Assembly: GCA_012032475.1 (NCBI GenBank) | Contig: JAAUSY010000027.1 | Span: forward strand, 1 to 32,590 | Length of the DNA: 32,590 bases | Origin: Chloroflexaceae bacterium | GTDB lineage: Bacteria; Chloroflexota; Chloroflexia; Chloroflexales; Chloroflexaceae | Direction of reading: 5' to 3' | Part shown: piece by piece, positions 1 through 6,427 of the stretch | Layout of the letters: every line of letters begins with the position of its first letter | Numbering within the stretch: the stretch's first letter is position 1 | The notes under the pieces: generated by a model | What the model was told of the DNA's origin: nothing | Database searches by the model: none | Seen by the model: the letters and a program-made list of their open reading frames with translations, nothing else | Translations under genes and position numbers: made by a program

Positions 1-2
1 AA

Positions 3-1205
3 TCAAGTCATCTCCGAGCGGGCCATAGTGCGTGTTCTGGTAGACGACGGTTCCGTCGAGCCGGACTTTGCGCGTCTCGACCTTGGCGTTGGCGAGGCCG
101 CCTCCGTTGCCATCGCTTCGGCGTCGGCGGCTTCACGCGCTTCGGCAGCTTCGCGTTCTTCCTCCAGCAGCGTCGTCGCGCTCTTAATATCAATGCGCCA
201 GTTGGTGAGCTTGGCCGCCAGCCGCACGTTCTGCCCTTCGCGCCCAATTGCCAGCGAGAGTTGCTTGTCCGGAACCACCACCATCGCCGCCCGATCATGC
301 TCATCCAGATGCACTTCGACCACCTGGGCCGGAGACAGCGCATTGGCAATGAACTCTTTGGGGTCGGACGACCACTGCACCACATCTATCTTTTCGCCGT
401 TCAGTTCGTTGACGATGTTCTGGATACGGATACCGCGCATCCCGACACACGACCCGACCGGGTCAATGCCATCTTGCTGGGCCGCGACGGCCACCTTGGT
501 GCGCAGCCCTGGTTCACGGGCAATGGACTTAATCTCGACCGTTCCGTTGTAGATTTCCGGCACTTCCATCTCAAAGAGGCGCAGTATCAGATTCTTATGC
601 ACCCGCGAGACGATGAGCCGCGGCCCGCGCTCCTCGCGGCGAATCTCCGTCAGATAGACGCGCAGCCGTTGTCCGTGGTAATAGCGGTCGCTCTCGACCT
701 GCTCTTTGGGCGGCAAGATCGCCTCGGCCTTGCCCATCTCAAGGATAATGTTTCCTTTTGCCATGCGCTGGACCGTTGCAGTCACCAGGTCGCCTTCGCG
801 GTCCATAAACTCGCTATAGATATAGTCCCGCTCAACTTCTTTGATACCCTGGAGCACCACCTGTTTGGCGGTCTGGGCCGCAATGCGCCCGAAATCCCGC
901 GGGGTGCTTTCGATGAAGATGGTTTCGCCAATCTGGACGTTGGGCTTCACCTGGCGGGCAACCGAAAGCTCCACCTCAAACCGATCATCGTAGACTTCTT
1001 CGACCACCTGCTTTTCGGCATAGACACGTGCCACACCCGTCTCAGGGTCCATCTTGACGGAGATTTCTGTGGGAGGAGGATTGTTCCCCAGGGTCCGTTT
1101 GTAGGCGGTGACCAGGGCCTTTTCCATGACATCAATAATGGCCTCCCGTGGGATGCCACGCTCTGCCGCAATCTGGGAAATGGCAGCATAAAAATCGCTC
1201 TTCAT
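3..1205 (-). CDS. nusA: Transcription termination/antitermination factor NusA
   Basis: This 400-residue protein binds RNA polymerase and nascent RNA and modulates pausing, termination and antitermination in the cytoplasm. The N-terminal domain (residues about 1-130) begins with the typical MKSDFYAAISQIA stretch. An S1 domain follows (about 138-190), then two KH domains (about 215-275 and 285-345) with visible GxxG loops GMRG and GREG. The last 50 or so residues are Ala/Glu-rich and then basic, and carry no acidic-repeat domain of the E. coli kind. The length suits non-proteobacterial NusA. The ATG start overlaps the stop of a possible 17-codon upstream ORF. The gene is complete, ending 2 bases inside the left edge. 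rimP, its common upstream partner, is absent; instead there is a leader of about 400 bases. Identification is secure. Confidence 0.97.
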   Translation of the reverse strand: MKSDFYAAISQIAAERGIPREAIIDVMEKALVTAYKRTLGNNPPPTEISVKMDPETGVARVYAEKQVVEEVYDDRFEVELSVARQVKPNVQIGETIFIESTPRDFGRIAAQTAKQVVLQGIKEVERDYIYSEFMDREGDLVTATVQRMAKGNIILEMGKAEAILPPKEQVESDRYYHGQRLRVYLTEIRREERGPRLIVSRVHKNLILRLFEMEVPEIYNGTVEIKSIAREPGLRTKVAVAAQQDGIDPVGSCVGMRGIRIQNIVNELNGEKIDVVQWSSDPKEFIANALSPAQVVEVHLDEHDRAAMVVVPDKQLSLAIGREGQNVRLAAKLTNWRIDIKSATTLLEEEREAAEAREAADAEAMATEAASPTPRSRRAKSGSTEPSSTRTRTMARSEMT

Positions 1206-1255
1206 AGAAATAGCGGCGCGGAAACCCCCCGGCTTGGCGCGGGTGGAGCAAGCAC
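1202..1255 (-). CDS. Possible 17-codon upstream ORF coupled to nusA
   Basis: A near-perfect Shine-Dalgarno (AGAAAGGAGGAG) at about 1258-1269 on the minus strand precedes a GTG at 1255, not the nusA ATG, which lies some 50 bases further on. From this GTG a 17-codon ORF (VLAPPAPSRGVSAPLFL) ends in a TGA that overlaps the nusA start as ATGA. The arrangement resembles a translationally coupled leader peptide. The SD-to-GTG distance is short (about 4 bases). The nusA ATG itself has no good SD at normal spacing. The peptide sequence is unremarkable, so the ORF may serve only to deliver ribosomes. Confidence 0.35.
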   Translation of the reverse strand: MLAPPAPSRGVSAPLFL

Positions 1256-1325
1256 CGCTCCTCCTTTCTGGTCTGGCATTCGGTGTGGCGGCTGACGCGA
1301 ACGGTTCACTTTTGCCCTACAACAA

Positions 1326-1350
1326 GAAAAGTGGGAGCAACCCACTTTTC
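1326..1350 (-). terminator. Terminator-like hairpin in nusA leader (possible attenuator)
   Basis: A perfect 10-bp inverted repeat GAAAAGTGGG/CCCACTTTTC encloses a 5-base loop. Read on the minus strand the stem ends in TTTTCTTGTT, as in an intrinsic terminator, and lies between the predicted nusA promoter and the nusA start, about 120 bases before it. NusA stimulates intrinsic termination, so a terminator in its own leader could give autoregulation. That role is inference. Confidence 0.5.
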
Positions 1351-1614
1351 AGGAACGCTATGGCACCGATACCCCTGATTCCCTACCATAGAGACACACC
1401 CGGCCCGCTTTGCTTCTTTCCGTCCATCCCGTCGGGCTTTGTTTCGCTGGTCTCTTTCGCCTGGTTTGCTTCCTCCGCAGCTCTGGCCTGCTTCGCTTGC
1501 CCCGCCCGGCTCAACTTTGTTCGCCCGGACGTTCGGTGAGAAGAAAGCCCATGACCTGATCAAGACATGATAGTTCGGACCAGAATGTGCCAATCCTGTC
1601 TCTACGCAATTTTT

Positions 1615-1643
1615 AGTATAGCATTTCCGGAGGGCTTTTGCAA
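1615..1643 (-). promoter_or_regulatory. Predicted nusA promoter (TTGCAA-17-TATACT, extended -10)
   Basis: On the minus strand TTGCAA (1643-1638) is separated by 17 bases from TATACT (1620-1615), and the -10 is preceded by TGC, giving an extended -10. Initiation would be near 1608, leaving a leader of about 400 bases before nusA. A CGGAGG/CCTCCG dyad surrounds the -35 box. Confidence 0.6.
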
Positions 1644-1703
1644 ACCTCCGAAAAAGCTGCGATACCCGGTCGTAACTCCTGCGGGTATCATCAGAATGGG
1701 GTA

Positions 1704-1732
1704 TTGCGGTTCCCTACCCATTCTGGTATAAT
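1704..1732 (+). promoter_or_regulatory. Predicted promoter with overlapping 9-bp dyad
   Basis: TTGCGG (1704-1709), a 17-base spacer and TATAAT (1727-1732) with TGG just upstream make an extended -10 promoter about 35 bases before the next start. The perfect inverted repeat CAGAATGGG (1692-1700) / CCCATTCTG (1717-1725) brackets the -35 box and abuts the -10, an operator-like position. Confidence 0.6.
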
Positions 1733-1765
1733 CGCTCAGAAGCTGTGAAGAAGAGGAGGGATGGA

Positions 1766-2586
1766 ATGGTTTGCGCTCCGTGGCGATCCCTGATGCTCGC
1801 CATCCTGTCGCTGTCCAGCCTGGCGTTGCTGTCACCTGCGGCGGCCCATCTGGTGGGGTGCTCTATGTTCAGGATGTGATGGAGAAGGCCGAGCACTATA
1901 CGGGCAAGGAGATAACCGTTGATGGAGCCTATATCTGGCGACCTGGCGACCCGGACCTTTCGGTGCTGGCCCCTGGCTTCAGCACGCTCGATAGTGGCCT
2001 GGATGCTCAGCCGCTTGGAGACCAGATCTGGGTCGAAGGCTTTCCGGAAGCAGCGCTGAGCGACCTTCATCGTCCTGGCGATTCGGTCTACGGGTTTGTC
2101 CGCGTGACCGGCACGTTCGAGGCCGCAGGCGGCTATGGCCCCGATGGCAGCTACGCCTATCAACTCCGCGCCACGGACGCCCGGAGCATCGAGCGTATCA
2201 AGCGGGTTGCGCACACGATAGGCCCGGAAGATGTCCCTTCGGGGGAGGGGGCCGTGTCATTGGCCGAACTCCAGAGAGACCCGACCCGCTACCACGACCA
2301 GGTGATCACCACGCAGGGCTACTATTTCTGGAATCAAATGATATGGGTTCTGGCCGAAGGAGTGGCAACCGAGGAAGACGGCAGTAGTCCGCAACCGATG
2401 GGCACCCCCATCTGGATGGAGGGCTTCCCCCCCGACCAGTCTCAGAAATTGAACCTGGGACCCAACAATAGCTATGTCTGGGGGTTGGTCGAAGTGACCG
2501 GCACCTTCCAGACCGGTGGCGGGTTTGGCCGCAACGGAGCCTACCAGAGCATCTTCCAGGTCCAGGAAGCCAGGCCGCTTCCGTAG
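1766..2586 (+). CDS. Secreted two-domain protein of unknown function, frameshifted
   Basis: AGGAGG at 1754-1759 is 6 bases before ATG 1766, which opens a clear signal peptide (MVCAPWRSLMLAILSLSSLA, then LLSPAAAH). That frame stops after 37 codons, while the rest of the protein continues in the next frame to 2586. Restoring one G in the GGGG at 1855-1858 joins them into a 273-residue exported protein. The mature part is an internal duplication: two domains of about 100 residues share the order xITVDGxYxW, QPxGxxIWxEGFP, VxGxVxVTGTF and GGxGxxGxY. The fold may be a small beta-barrel of OB type, but I do not recognise a named family. Its own promoter lies just upstream; rimI follows after 62 bases. 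The frameshift could be a sequencing undercall or a real lesion. Confidence 0.7.
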
Positions 2587-2648
2587 CCAGGAAGCCAGAA
2601 ACCAGGGTAGGCACATTCCCTTTTGTCTGGGACCAAGAGACCAGGATT

Positions 2649-3350
2649 GTGGGCTACTTCTTCATTGAGACCATGACGGAGAAGGACATCAAGCCGGTGC
2701 AGGCCATTGAGCGCCTGAGCTTCGATGTTCACTGGTCCGACGAGATGTACCGGCGCGAATTGCGTCAACCCCAGGTCAATCGCTACCTCGTCGCCCGTTT
2801 CAGCCCGACCTTTCCCGCGCCGCGTGGTTCGCCCCCGCTGCCCACCGTTCGCAGAAAACCGTTCGCGGTTCCGCTGCTGGACCGCCTCCTGGGGGGAGGT
2901 GCGCCCGAACCTTCGCCTTCTTCGCCCTCACCTGCGCCCGACCCGATGGTCGGCTATGCCGGGATAGCGGTGGCAGTGGATGAAGGCCACATCACCACGG
3001 TGGCGGTCCATCCATCCTACCGCAGACGTGGGATAGGCGAGTTGCTCCTCAATGGCTTGATAGACCTTGCCGTCGAGATGCACGCGGCCATGCTAACCCT
3101 CGAAGTGCGGGTGTCCAACCTTGCGGCCCAGAACCTCTACCTCAAGTATGGTTTTGTGCCTACCGCGCAGCGCCCCCGCTACTACGACAACGGTGAGGAT
3201 GCCCTGATTATGTGGACGGAGCCGCTCCAGAGTCCGGCCTATCAGACGCGGCTGGGGTCTTTGCGCGAGCAACTCTTCAGCCGGCTGCGGGCGCAGGCCG
3301 AAGACCAGACCACGGAACCTGCCTCCCTCACCACCCCAGTATCCCCTTGA
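2649..3350 (+). CDS. rimI: GNAT N-acetyltransferase, RimI-like
   Basis: This 233-residue protein has the GNAT fold of ribosomal-protein alanine N-acetyltransferase. The N-terminus (ETMTEKDIKPVQAIERLSFD) is typical of RimI. The acetyl-CoA loop is VHPSYRRRGIGELLL (about residues 120-135), followed by LEVRVSNLAAQNLYLKYGF, which matches the RimI C-terminal half. A proline-rich insertion of about 45 residues (about 55-98) splits the N-terminal half, and a tail of about 35 residues follows the domain; both are longer than in enterobacterial RimI (about 148 residues). The start is GTG with only a weak SD (CCAGGA). The 3' end overlaps the convergent radical SAM gene by 23 bases. The exact acceptor protein cannot be told from sequence. 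Confidence 0.85.
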   Translation: MGYFFIETMTEKDIKPVQAIERLSFDVHWSDEMYRRELRQPQVNRYLVARFSPTFPAPRGSPPLPTVRRKPFAVPLLDRLLGGGAPEPSPSSPSPAPDPMVGYAGIAVAVDEGHITTVAVHPSYRRRGIGELLLNGLIDLAVEMHAAMLTLEVRVSNLAAQNLYLKYGFVPTAQRPRYYDNGEDALIMWTEPLQSPAYQTRLGSLREQLFSRLRAQAEDQTTEPASLTTPVSP

Positions 3351-4380
3351 GCATCGGCCAGAGCGGACTGACAGCAAGCTGGTCTGGCGTTGCCCGTCCC
3401 TGGTAGACCAGGTCGGCCAGTTCTCGGTGGAGCTTTGCCATATGCTTGCGCCCCTGCGCCATGTCATAGAAGGCATAGTGTTTGAGGAGCAAGGCCGCCT
3501 CGTTGGGCGGGAGGAGCTTGCCCGCATACACCTTGTGTGGAATGCGGGCAGCGAGCGTTACCAGGTCGCACCGATAGACCAGGTCAGTGTTGCAGCGGGT
3601 TCGGTAGGTCGCGTTGGGCAACGTCTGGGTGCCATAGAGGTCGCGGTAGTAGTCCGGTGGGTAGGAACCGATACGGGCCAGCATTTCGCTGATGCGGTTG
3701 AAGTGGCCCCGGTCGGGGATATCGAGAAAATCCCAGACGACGAAATCCACCCCGATATCGTAGCAGGCTTGCAGAAGCCCCGAAAGGACGTTGTTGGTGT
3801 CGTTCACATAGGGCAATACGGGGATCAGGGCGACCCCAACGGGGATGCCGGCCCGTTTCAGGGTCGCCAGCGTTTCCAGGCGCGAGGCCGGCGAGGGGCT
3901 TTTTCCCTCCAGACGCTCGGCAATGGGCGGAGTCAGCGTCAGGATCGTCATCATGACGATTGCCAGGCTCCGTTCATTGATGCGCTGGAGCAGGGGAAGG
4001 TCCTCCAGCACGCCGGTCCCTTTTGTCAGGACCAGGCAGGGTTGCCCGGCATCGGCAAAGAGCTGGAGGATTTGACGCGTAATGCGGTAGGTTTGTTCGA
4101 TGGGTTGGTAGGGGTCGCTCAACGCCGTGATACCAACCAGGTCACCCCGACTCACTGTGGTGAGTTCTTCGGCCAGCCGGTGGGGGATATCGAGCGGCAC
4201 CCGCACCATCTCGTTCAGCGGGCGAGTGTGGTAGACCCACCCATCGCAGTAGGGGCAGCCGAATTCGCACCCGGCGTAGATGCTCATGGTGTAGGATGAG
4301 AGAAAAAACTCGTTGATGGACGGGCGGCGCGGGCCAAGCACCGGGCCGGGGGGAAAGTGGTCTCGAATATAATAGGCCAT
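3328..4380 (-). CDS. Radical SAM protein, spore photoproduct lyase-like (SPL) family
   Basis: The 350-residue protein carries a radical SAM cluster motif C-x3-C-x2-C (CEFGCPYC, about residues 38-45) after an N-terminal segment ending in SSYTMSIYAGC, as in the SplB/Rv2578c-like group. Downstream stretches such as GITALSDPYQPIEQ and TRQILQLF, and a central LTKGTGVLEDLPLL, agree with that family. Members cleave or modify substrates through a 5'-deoxyadenosyl radical; true spore photoproduct lyase repairs DNA thymine dimers, but many members have unknown substrates. The gene lies 85 bases downstream of the proline-rich membrane protein on the same strand and overlaps rimI tail-to-tail. The start has only a weak SD (CAGGT). 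Confidence 0.85.
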   Translation of the reverse strand: MAYYIRDHFPPGPVLGPRRPSINEFFLSSYTMSIYAGCEFGCPYCDGWVYHTRPLNEMVRVPLDIPHRLAEELTTVSRGDLVGITALSDPYQPIEQTYRITRQILQLFADAGQPCLVLTKGTGVLEDLPLLQRINERSLAIVMMTILTLTPPIAERLEGKSPSPASRLETLATLKRAGIPVGVALIPVLPYVNDTNNVLSGLLQACYDIGVDFVVWDFLDIPDRGHFNRISEMLARIGSYPPDYYRDLYGTQTLPNATYRTRCNTDLVYRCDLVTLAARIPHKVYAGKLLPPNEAALLLKHYAFYDMAQGRKHMAKLHRELADLVYQGRATPDQLAVSPLWPMLKGILGW

Positions 4381-4465
4381 ACCGTTACCTGCAATTTTCT
4401 ATCTTCAATCCACAACGCGCTGTCTCCAACGAACGAACGCTCCCTGCGCAACCGAAGCTCCCAGG

Positions 4466-5536
4466 CTACTCTTGCTGCTCCGCTTGTTCCACTTGCTCGG
4501 TCTCGTTCCCGGTGGTTCTCCCCGTGGTGATGAAGAACGAGACGATACGGTCTTCCTGGTTGCCCTGATAGTGGACCAGAAAATCCCCCGGATCACTATC
4601 GGGGGTGACCGTTCCAGGGGGCTGCATACCGGGCCAGGCCATGGATTCGGGGTAGCGTTGGATGAGCCACTCACTGTGGTAGACATCCACGGTTGACGAA
4701 TGGTCGTGGTAAGTTTCGAGCAGCGTGGCATCCTGGGGGATGAACCGGCGGGCTATTTCTCTGGCGTCGTCAAGGGGGAGGGCAGCCTCATCCCCCCAGA
4801 TACGTTCCAGATACCAGATATGGTTGTTCTTGTGGGGGATAACGCGAAAGGCTCCCTCGTTATACGCAATGAATCCGGCGACTTCTCCTTCGGGCGCTCC
4901 GTGCTCCTGCTCCCACGTCTCCAGGTCCAGGCCAATGCCCTGGGACATCTCCAGGGCAGGGGACGTATTTCCGTCTGTCCCAGGGGAAGGGGCCGGAGAA
5001 GGAGTCGGAGCGGGTTGGGATGATTGCCGGTCTGGCGGCGGAGGTGCGGGGGCCGGGTAGCTCCCAGGCGCAGTCGGACGCGCTGCCGGTGGCGGGTAAC
5101 TCCCAGGCGCAGTCGGACGCACCGCCGGTGGTGGGTAGCTCCCAGGCGTAGCCGAGGCCGTGGGCGATGGCGCACGGGTCGGCGGTTCGGGAGAAGGGGC
5201 GGGGGGAGCCGTTGGTTCGGGAATGGGCGTGGCCGTCGGTTCCGTCGCGGGAGGGGCCACACTGGTATGGGTGGATTGCGGGGCTTCGGTGGCTGGTTCG
5301 AGCATATGGGGGACAAAAGGCGAGGTTTCTTCGTCCGGGAGGGTGCGCGTTGCCGTGAGCGTCAGCGCAGCCGAAAGGGTCGTTCCGTCGGGCGGTTGCT
5401 CGCCGTCGTGGCGAGGTTGGCGGTCTCCCTTGACCAGTCCGACCAACCCGATCACCAGCAGAGAGAGCACCAGCGTGAGGCTGAAGCCCGCAAGAAAAGG
5501 ATACCTGAGCAGGATGTTCCGCAGCGGGGTAACCAT
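4466..5536 (-). CDS. Membrane-anchored protein with Pro-rich stalk, unknown function
   Basis: The 356-residue protein has one N-terminal transmembrane segment (about residues 13-35, rich in L, V, I, G). A Thr/Pro-rich linker of about 150 residues follows, containing a 13-residue tandem unit PGSYPPPA(V/A)RPTA. A folded C-terminal domain of about 160 residues begins near the words GLDLETWEQEHG. The layout suggests an extracytoplasmic domain held away from the membrane. A region with GFIAYNEGAFRVI and IWYLERIWGDEA might be a ligand-binding fold, but I recognise no family. The tail is Glu/Gln-rich. No good SD precedes the ATG. It sits between a small unknown gene (43 bases upstream) and the radical SAM gene, suggesting one transcript. 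Confidence 0.75.
   Translation of the reverse strand: MVTPLRNILLRYPFLAGFSLTLVLSLLVIGLVGLVKGDRQPRHDGEQPPDGTTLSAALTLTATRTLPDEETSPFVPHMLEPATEAPQSTHTSVAPPATEPTATPIPEPTAPPAPSPEPPTRAPSPTASATPGSYPPPAVRPTAPGSYPPPAARPTAPGSYPAPAPPPPDRQSSQPAPTPSPAPSPGTDGNTSPALEMSQGIGLDLETWEQEHGAPEGEVAGFIAYNEGAFRVIPHKNNHIWYLERIWGDEAALPLDDAREIARRFIPQDATLLETYHDHSSTVDVYHSEWLIQRYPESMAWPGMQPPGTVTPDSDPGDFLVHYQGNQEDRIVSFFITTGRTTGNETEQVEQAEQQE
5061..5151. repeat. 39-nt in-frame tandem repeat encoding the PGSYPPPA stalk
   Basis: Units start at 5061, 5100 and 5139, each 39 bases (13 codons) apart. The first two are nearly identical; the third degenerates after about 12 bases. They encode a proline-rich linker of the membrane-anchored protein on the minus strand. 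Confidence 0.85.
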
Positions 5537-5579
5537 GGTGCGTGGTGCGTGTTCAAGGGATCATCGGCAAGCAGGACGC

Positions 5580-5813
5580 CTACGTCCGGGGCTTGTCCGG
5601 TGCCGTAAACTGCTGGACAACATCGGGGTTGCGGAAGAGGCGGATCATCCCCATCGCAACATCGGGGCCGAACAGGATACTCAGCCGGTCACCCGAAAAG
5701 GTATCCTGCGCCCCATGAATGCCCACCCCATCTTCGTAGAACGTGATGCTGAGGTCGCCCGCTCGATAGACAAAATGGCCGTTTTCGTGGGTGATGGTAT
5801 AGTCCTTGTTCAT
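5580..5813 (-). CDS. Small protein of unknown function (77 aa)
   Basis: The ATG at 5813 has a strong SD (AGGAGGGA) 7 to 9 bases upstream on the minus strand, and the composition is protein-like with alternating hydrophobic residues (HFVYRAGDLSITFYEDGVGI). It has no signal peptide, membrane segment or motif that I recognise. It precedes the proline-rich membrane protein by 43 bases and is probably cotranscribed with it. The gene begins about 50 bases after the terminator of the tRNA operon, so it either has a promoter I cannot see or depends on read-through. Confidence 0.65.
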   Translation of the reverse strand: MNKDYTITHENGHFVYRAGDLSITFYEDGVGIHGAQDTFSGDRLSILFGPDVAMGMIRLFRNPDVVQQFTAPDKPRT

Positions 5814-5863
5814 GGCGCTGCTTCCCTCCTGGGTCTCACCTTATCCCTGCCGCGCTGGTTCCG

Positions 5864-5895
5864 AAAAAAGAAAATCCCCGCCACGAGGCGAGGAT
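5864..5895 (-). terminator. Intrinsic terminator of the tRNA operon
   Basis: On the minus strand a 9-bp stem ATCCTCGCC/GGCGGGGAT with one T-G pair and a TCGT loop is followed by TTTCTTTTTT. It begins about 28 bases after the CCA end of tRNA-Gln, a canonical position and form. Confidence 0.85.
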
Positions 5896-5922
5896 GGGGG
5901 CCGGTTGCTGGCACTTGCCATA

Positions 5923-5996
5923 TGGCTGGGGAACAGGGATTCGAACCCCAACTACCTGATCCAGAGTCAGGCGTTCTACCATTAAACTATTCCCCA
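5923..5996 (-). tRNA. tRNA-Gln (CTG anticodon)
   Basis: The acceptor stem TGGGGAA/TTCCCCA is perfect. The anticodon stem CCTGA/TCAGG holds the loop CTCTGGA, giving anticodon CTG, which reads CAG (Gln). The T-arm contains GTTCGAATC. The discriminator is G and CCA is encoded in the genome. The TGGGGA start resembles other bacterial tRNA-Gln. It is the second gene of a two-tRNA transcript. Confidence 0.95.
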
Positions 5997-6011
5997 CTCC
6001 GTTCGTGGTAG

Positions 6012-6098
6012 TGGTGCCGAAGGTGGGATTTGAACCCACACGAGCTTTCGCTCACTGCCTCCTGAGGACAGCGCGTCTGCCGATTCCGCCACTTCGGC
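6012..6098 (-). tRNA. tRNA-Leu (CAG anticodon)
   Basis: The acceptor stem GCCGAAG/CTTCGGC is perfect. The anticodon stem CTGTC/GGCAG holds loop CTCAGGA, giving anticodon CAG, which reads CTG (Leu). A long variable arm (about TGAGCGAAAGCTCG) marks it as a class II tRNA. The discriminator A and CCA are encoded. It lies 15 bases upstream of tRNA-Gln in the same transcript. Confidence 0.95.
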
Positions 6099-6175
6099 CC
6101 GCCTCAAGCCTCCCCCACCCGGTTCCCCCGGCGGAAGTGACGGGACCATTGCCGCACACTTCACCTACGCCGGAT

Positions 6176-6204
6176 ATGATACCTCCCTGCGGAGGTTTTG
6201 TCAA
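6176..6204 (-). promoter_or_regulatory. tRNA operon promoter (TTGACA-17-TATCAT)
   Basis: On the minus strand a consensus TTGACA (6204-6199) is followed after 17 bases by TATCAT (6181-6176), about 75 bases before the tRNA-Leu 5' end. The spacer holds a perfect dyad ACCTCC-CTGC-GGAGGT (6181-6196). Confidence 0.75.
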
Positions 6205-6253
6205 GAGGGTGGAATGTTGAGGTATGGGAAAGATGTTGTTCTTTAATTGCTTC

Positions 6254-6282
6254 TTGACATGGCTACCTTTGAGCAGTATGAT
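6254..6282 (+). promoter_or_regulatory. rny promoter (TTGACA-17-TATGAT)
   Basis: A consensus -35 TTGACA (6254-6259) and a TATGAT -10 (6277-6282) are 17 bases apart. Initiation near 6289 gives a leader of about 140 bases before rny. A second TATAAT at 6299-6304 lacks a matching -35 or TGn. Confidence 0.75.
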
Positions 6283-6427
6283 ACTGATATCATTGGGGTA
6301 TAATAGCTCGCAACCGCCCACAAGCGGCGGGGCGTCTATCCATCATAGAAGAGCAAGAATGACCACCCTGTTCGGGGTGAAAGCACGTTAATAACTGCAT
6401 AACGTAGAGATATCAGGAGGGCTATAC
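6283..6427 (+). other. rny 5' leader with two small hairpins
   Basis: The gene-free region 6099-6427 holds divergent promoters for the tRNA operon and rny. The rny leader contains CACCC/GGGTG (6364-6368 and 6375-6379) and ACGTTA/TAACGT (6385-6390 and 6400-6405), then an AGGAGG SD at 6415-6420, 7 bases before the GTG start. I recognise no riboswitch. Confidence 0.45.

Larger units (their letters stand above)
1256..1765. other. Divergent nusA / secreted-protein intergenic region
   Basis: About 500 bases lie between the two divergent genes. The region holds a nusA-directed promoter (1615-1643), a terminator-like hairpin in the nusA leader (1326-1350), a 6-bp dyad CGGAGG/CCTCCG (1628-1633 and 1645-1650) flanking the nusA -35 box, and a plus-strand promoter inside a 9-bp dyad (1692-1725). 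ORFs in 1306-1593 have no protein-like composition or recognisable family. I see no rimP. Confidence 0.6.

Noticed and set aside
1306-1593. 95-codon minus-strand frame upstream of nusA, where rimP might be expected
   Set aside because: The composition is Arg/Gly/Ser-rich with no RimP motif, there is no SD, and it contains the terminator-like hairpin.
6299-6304. TATAAT as a second rny promoter
   Set aside because: There is no -35 at normal spacing and no TGn element; the consensus pair at 6254-6282 is far better.
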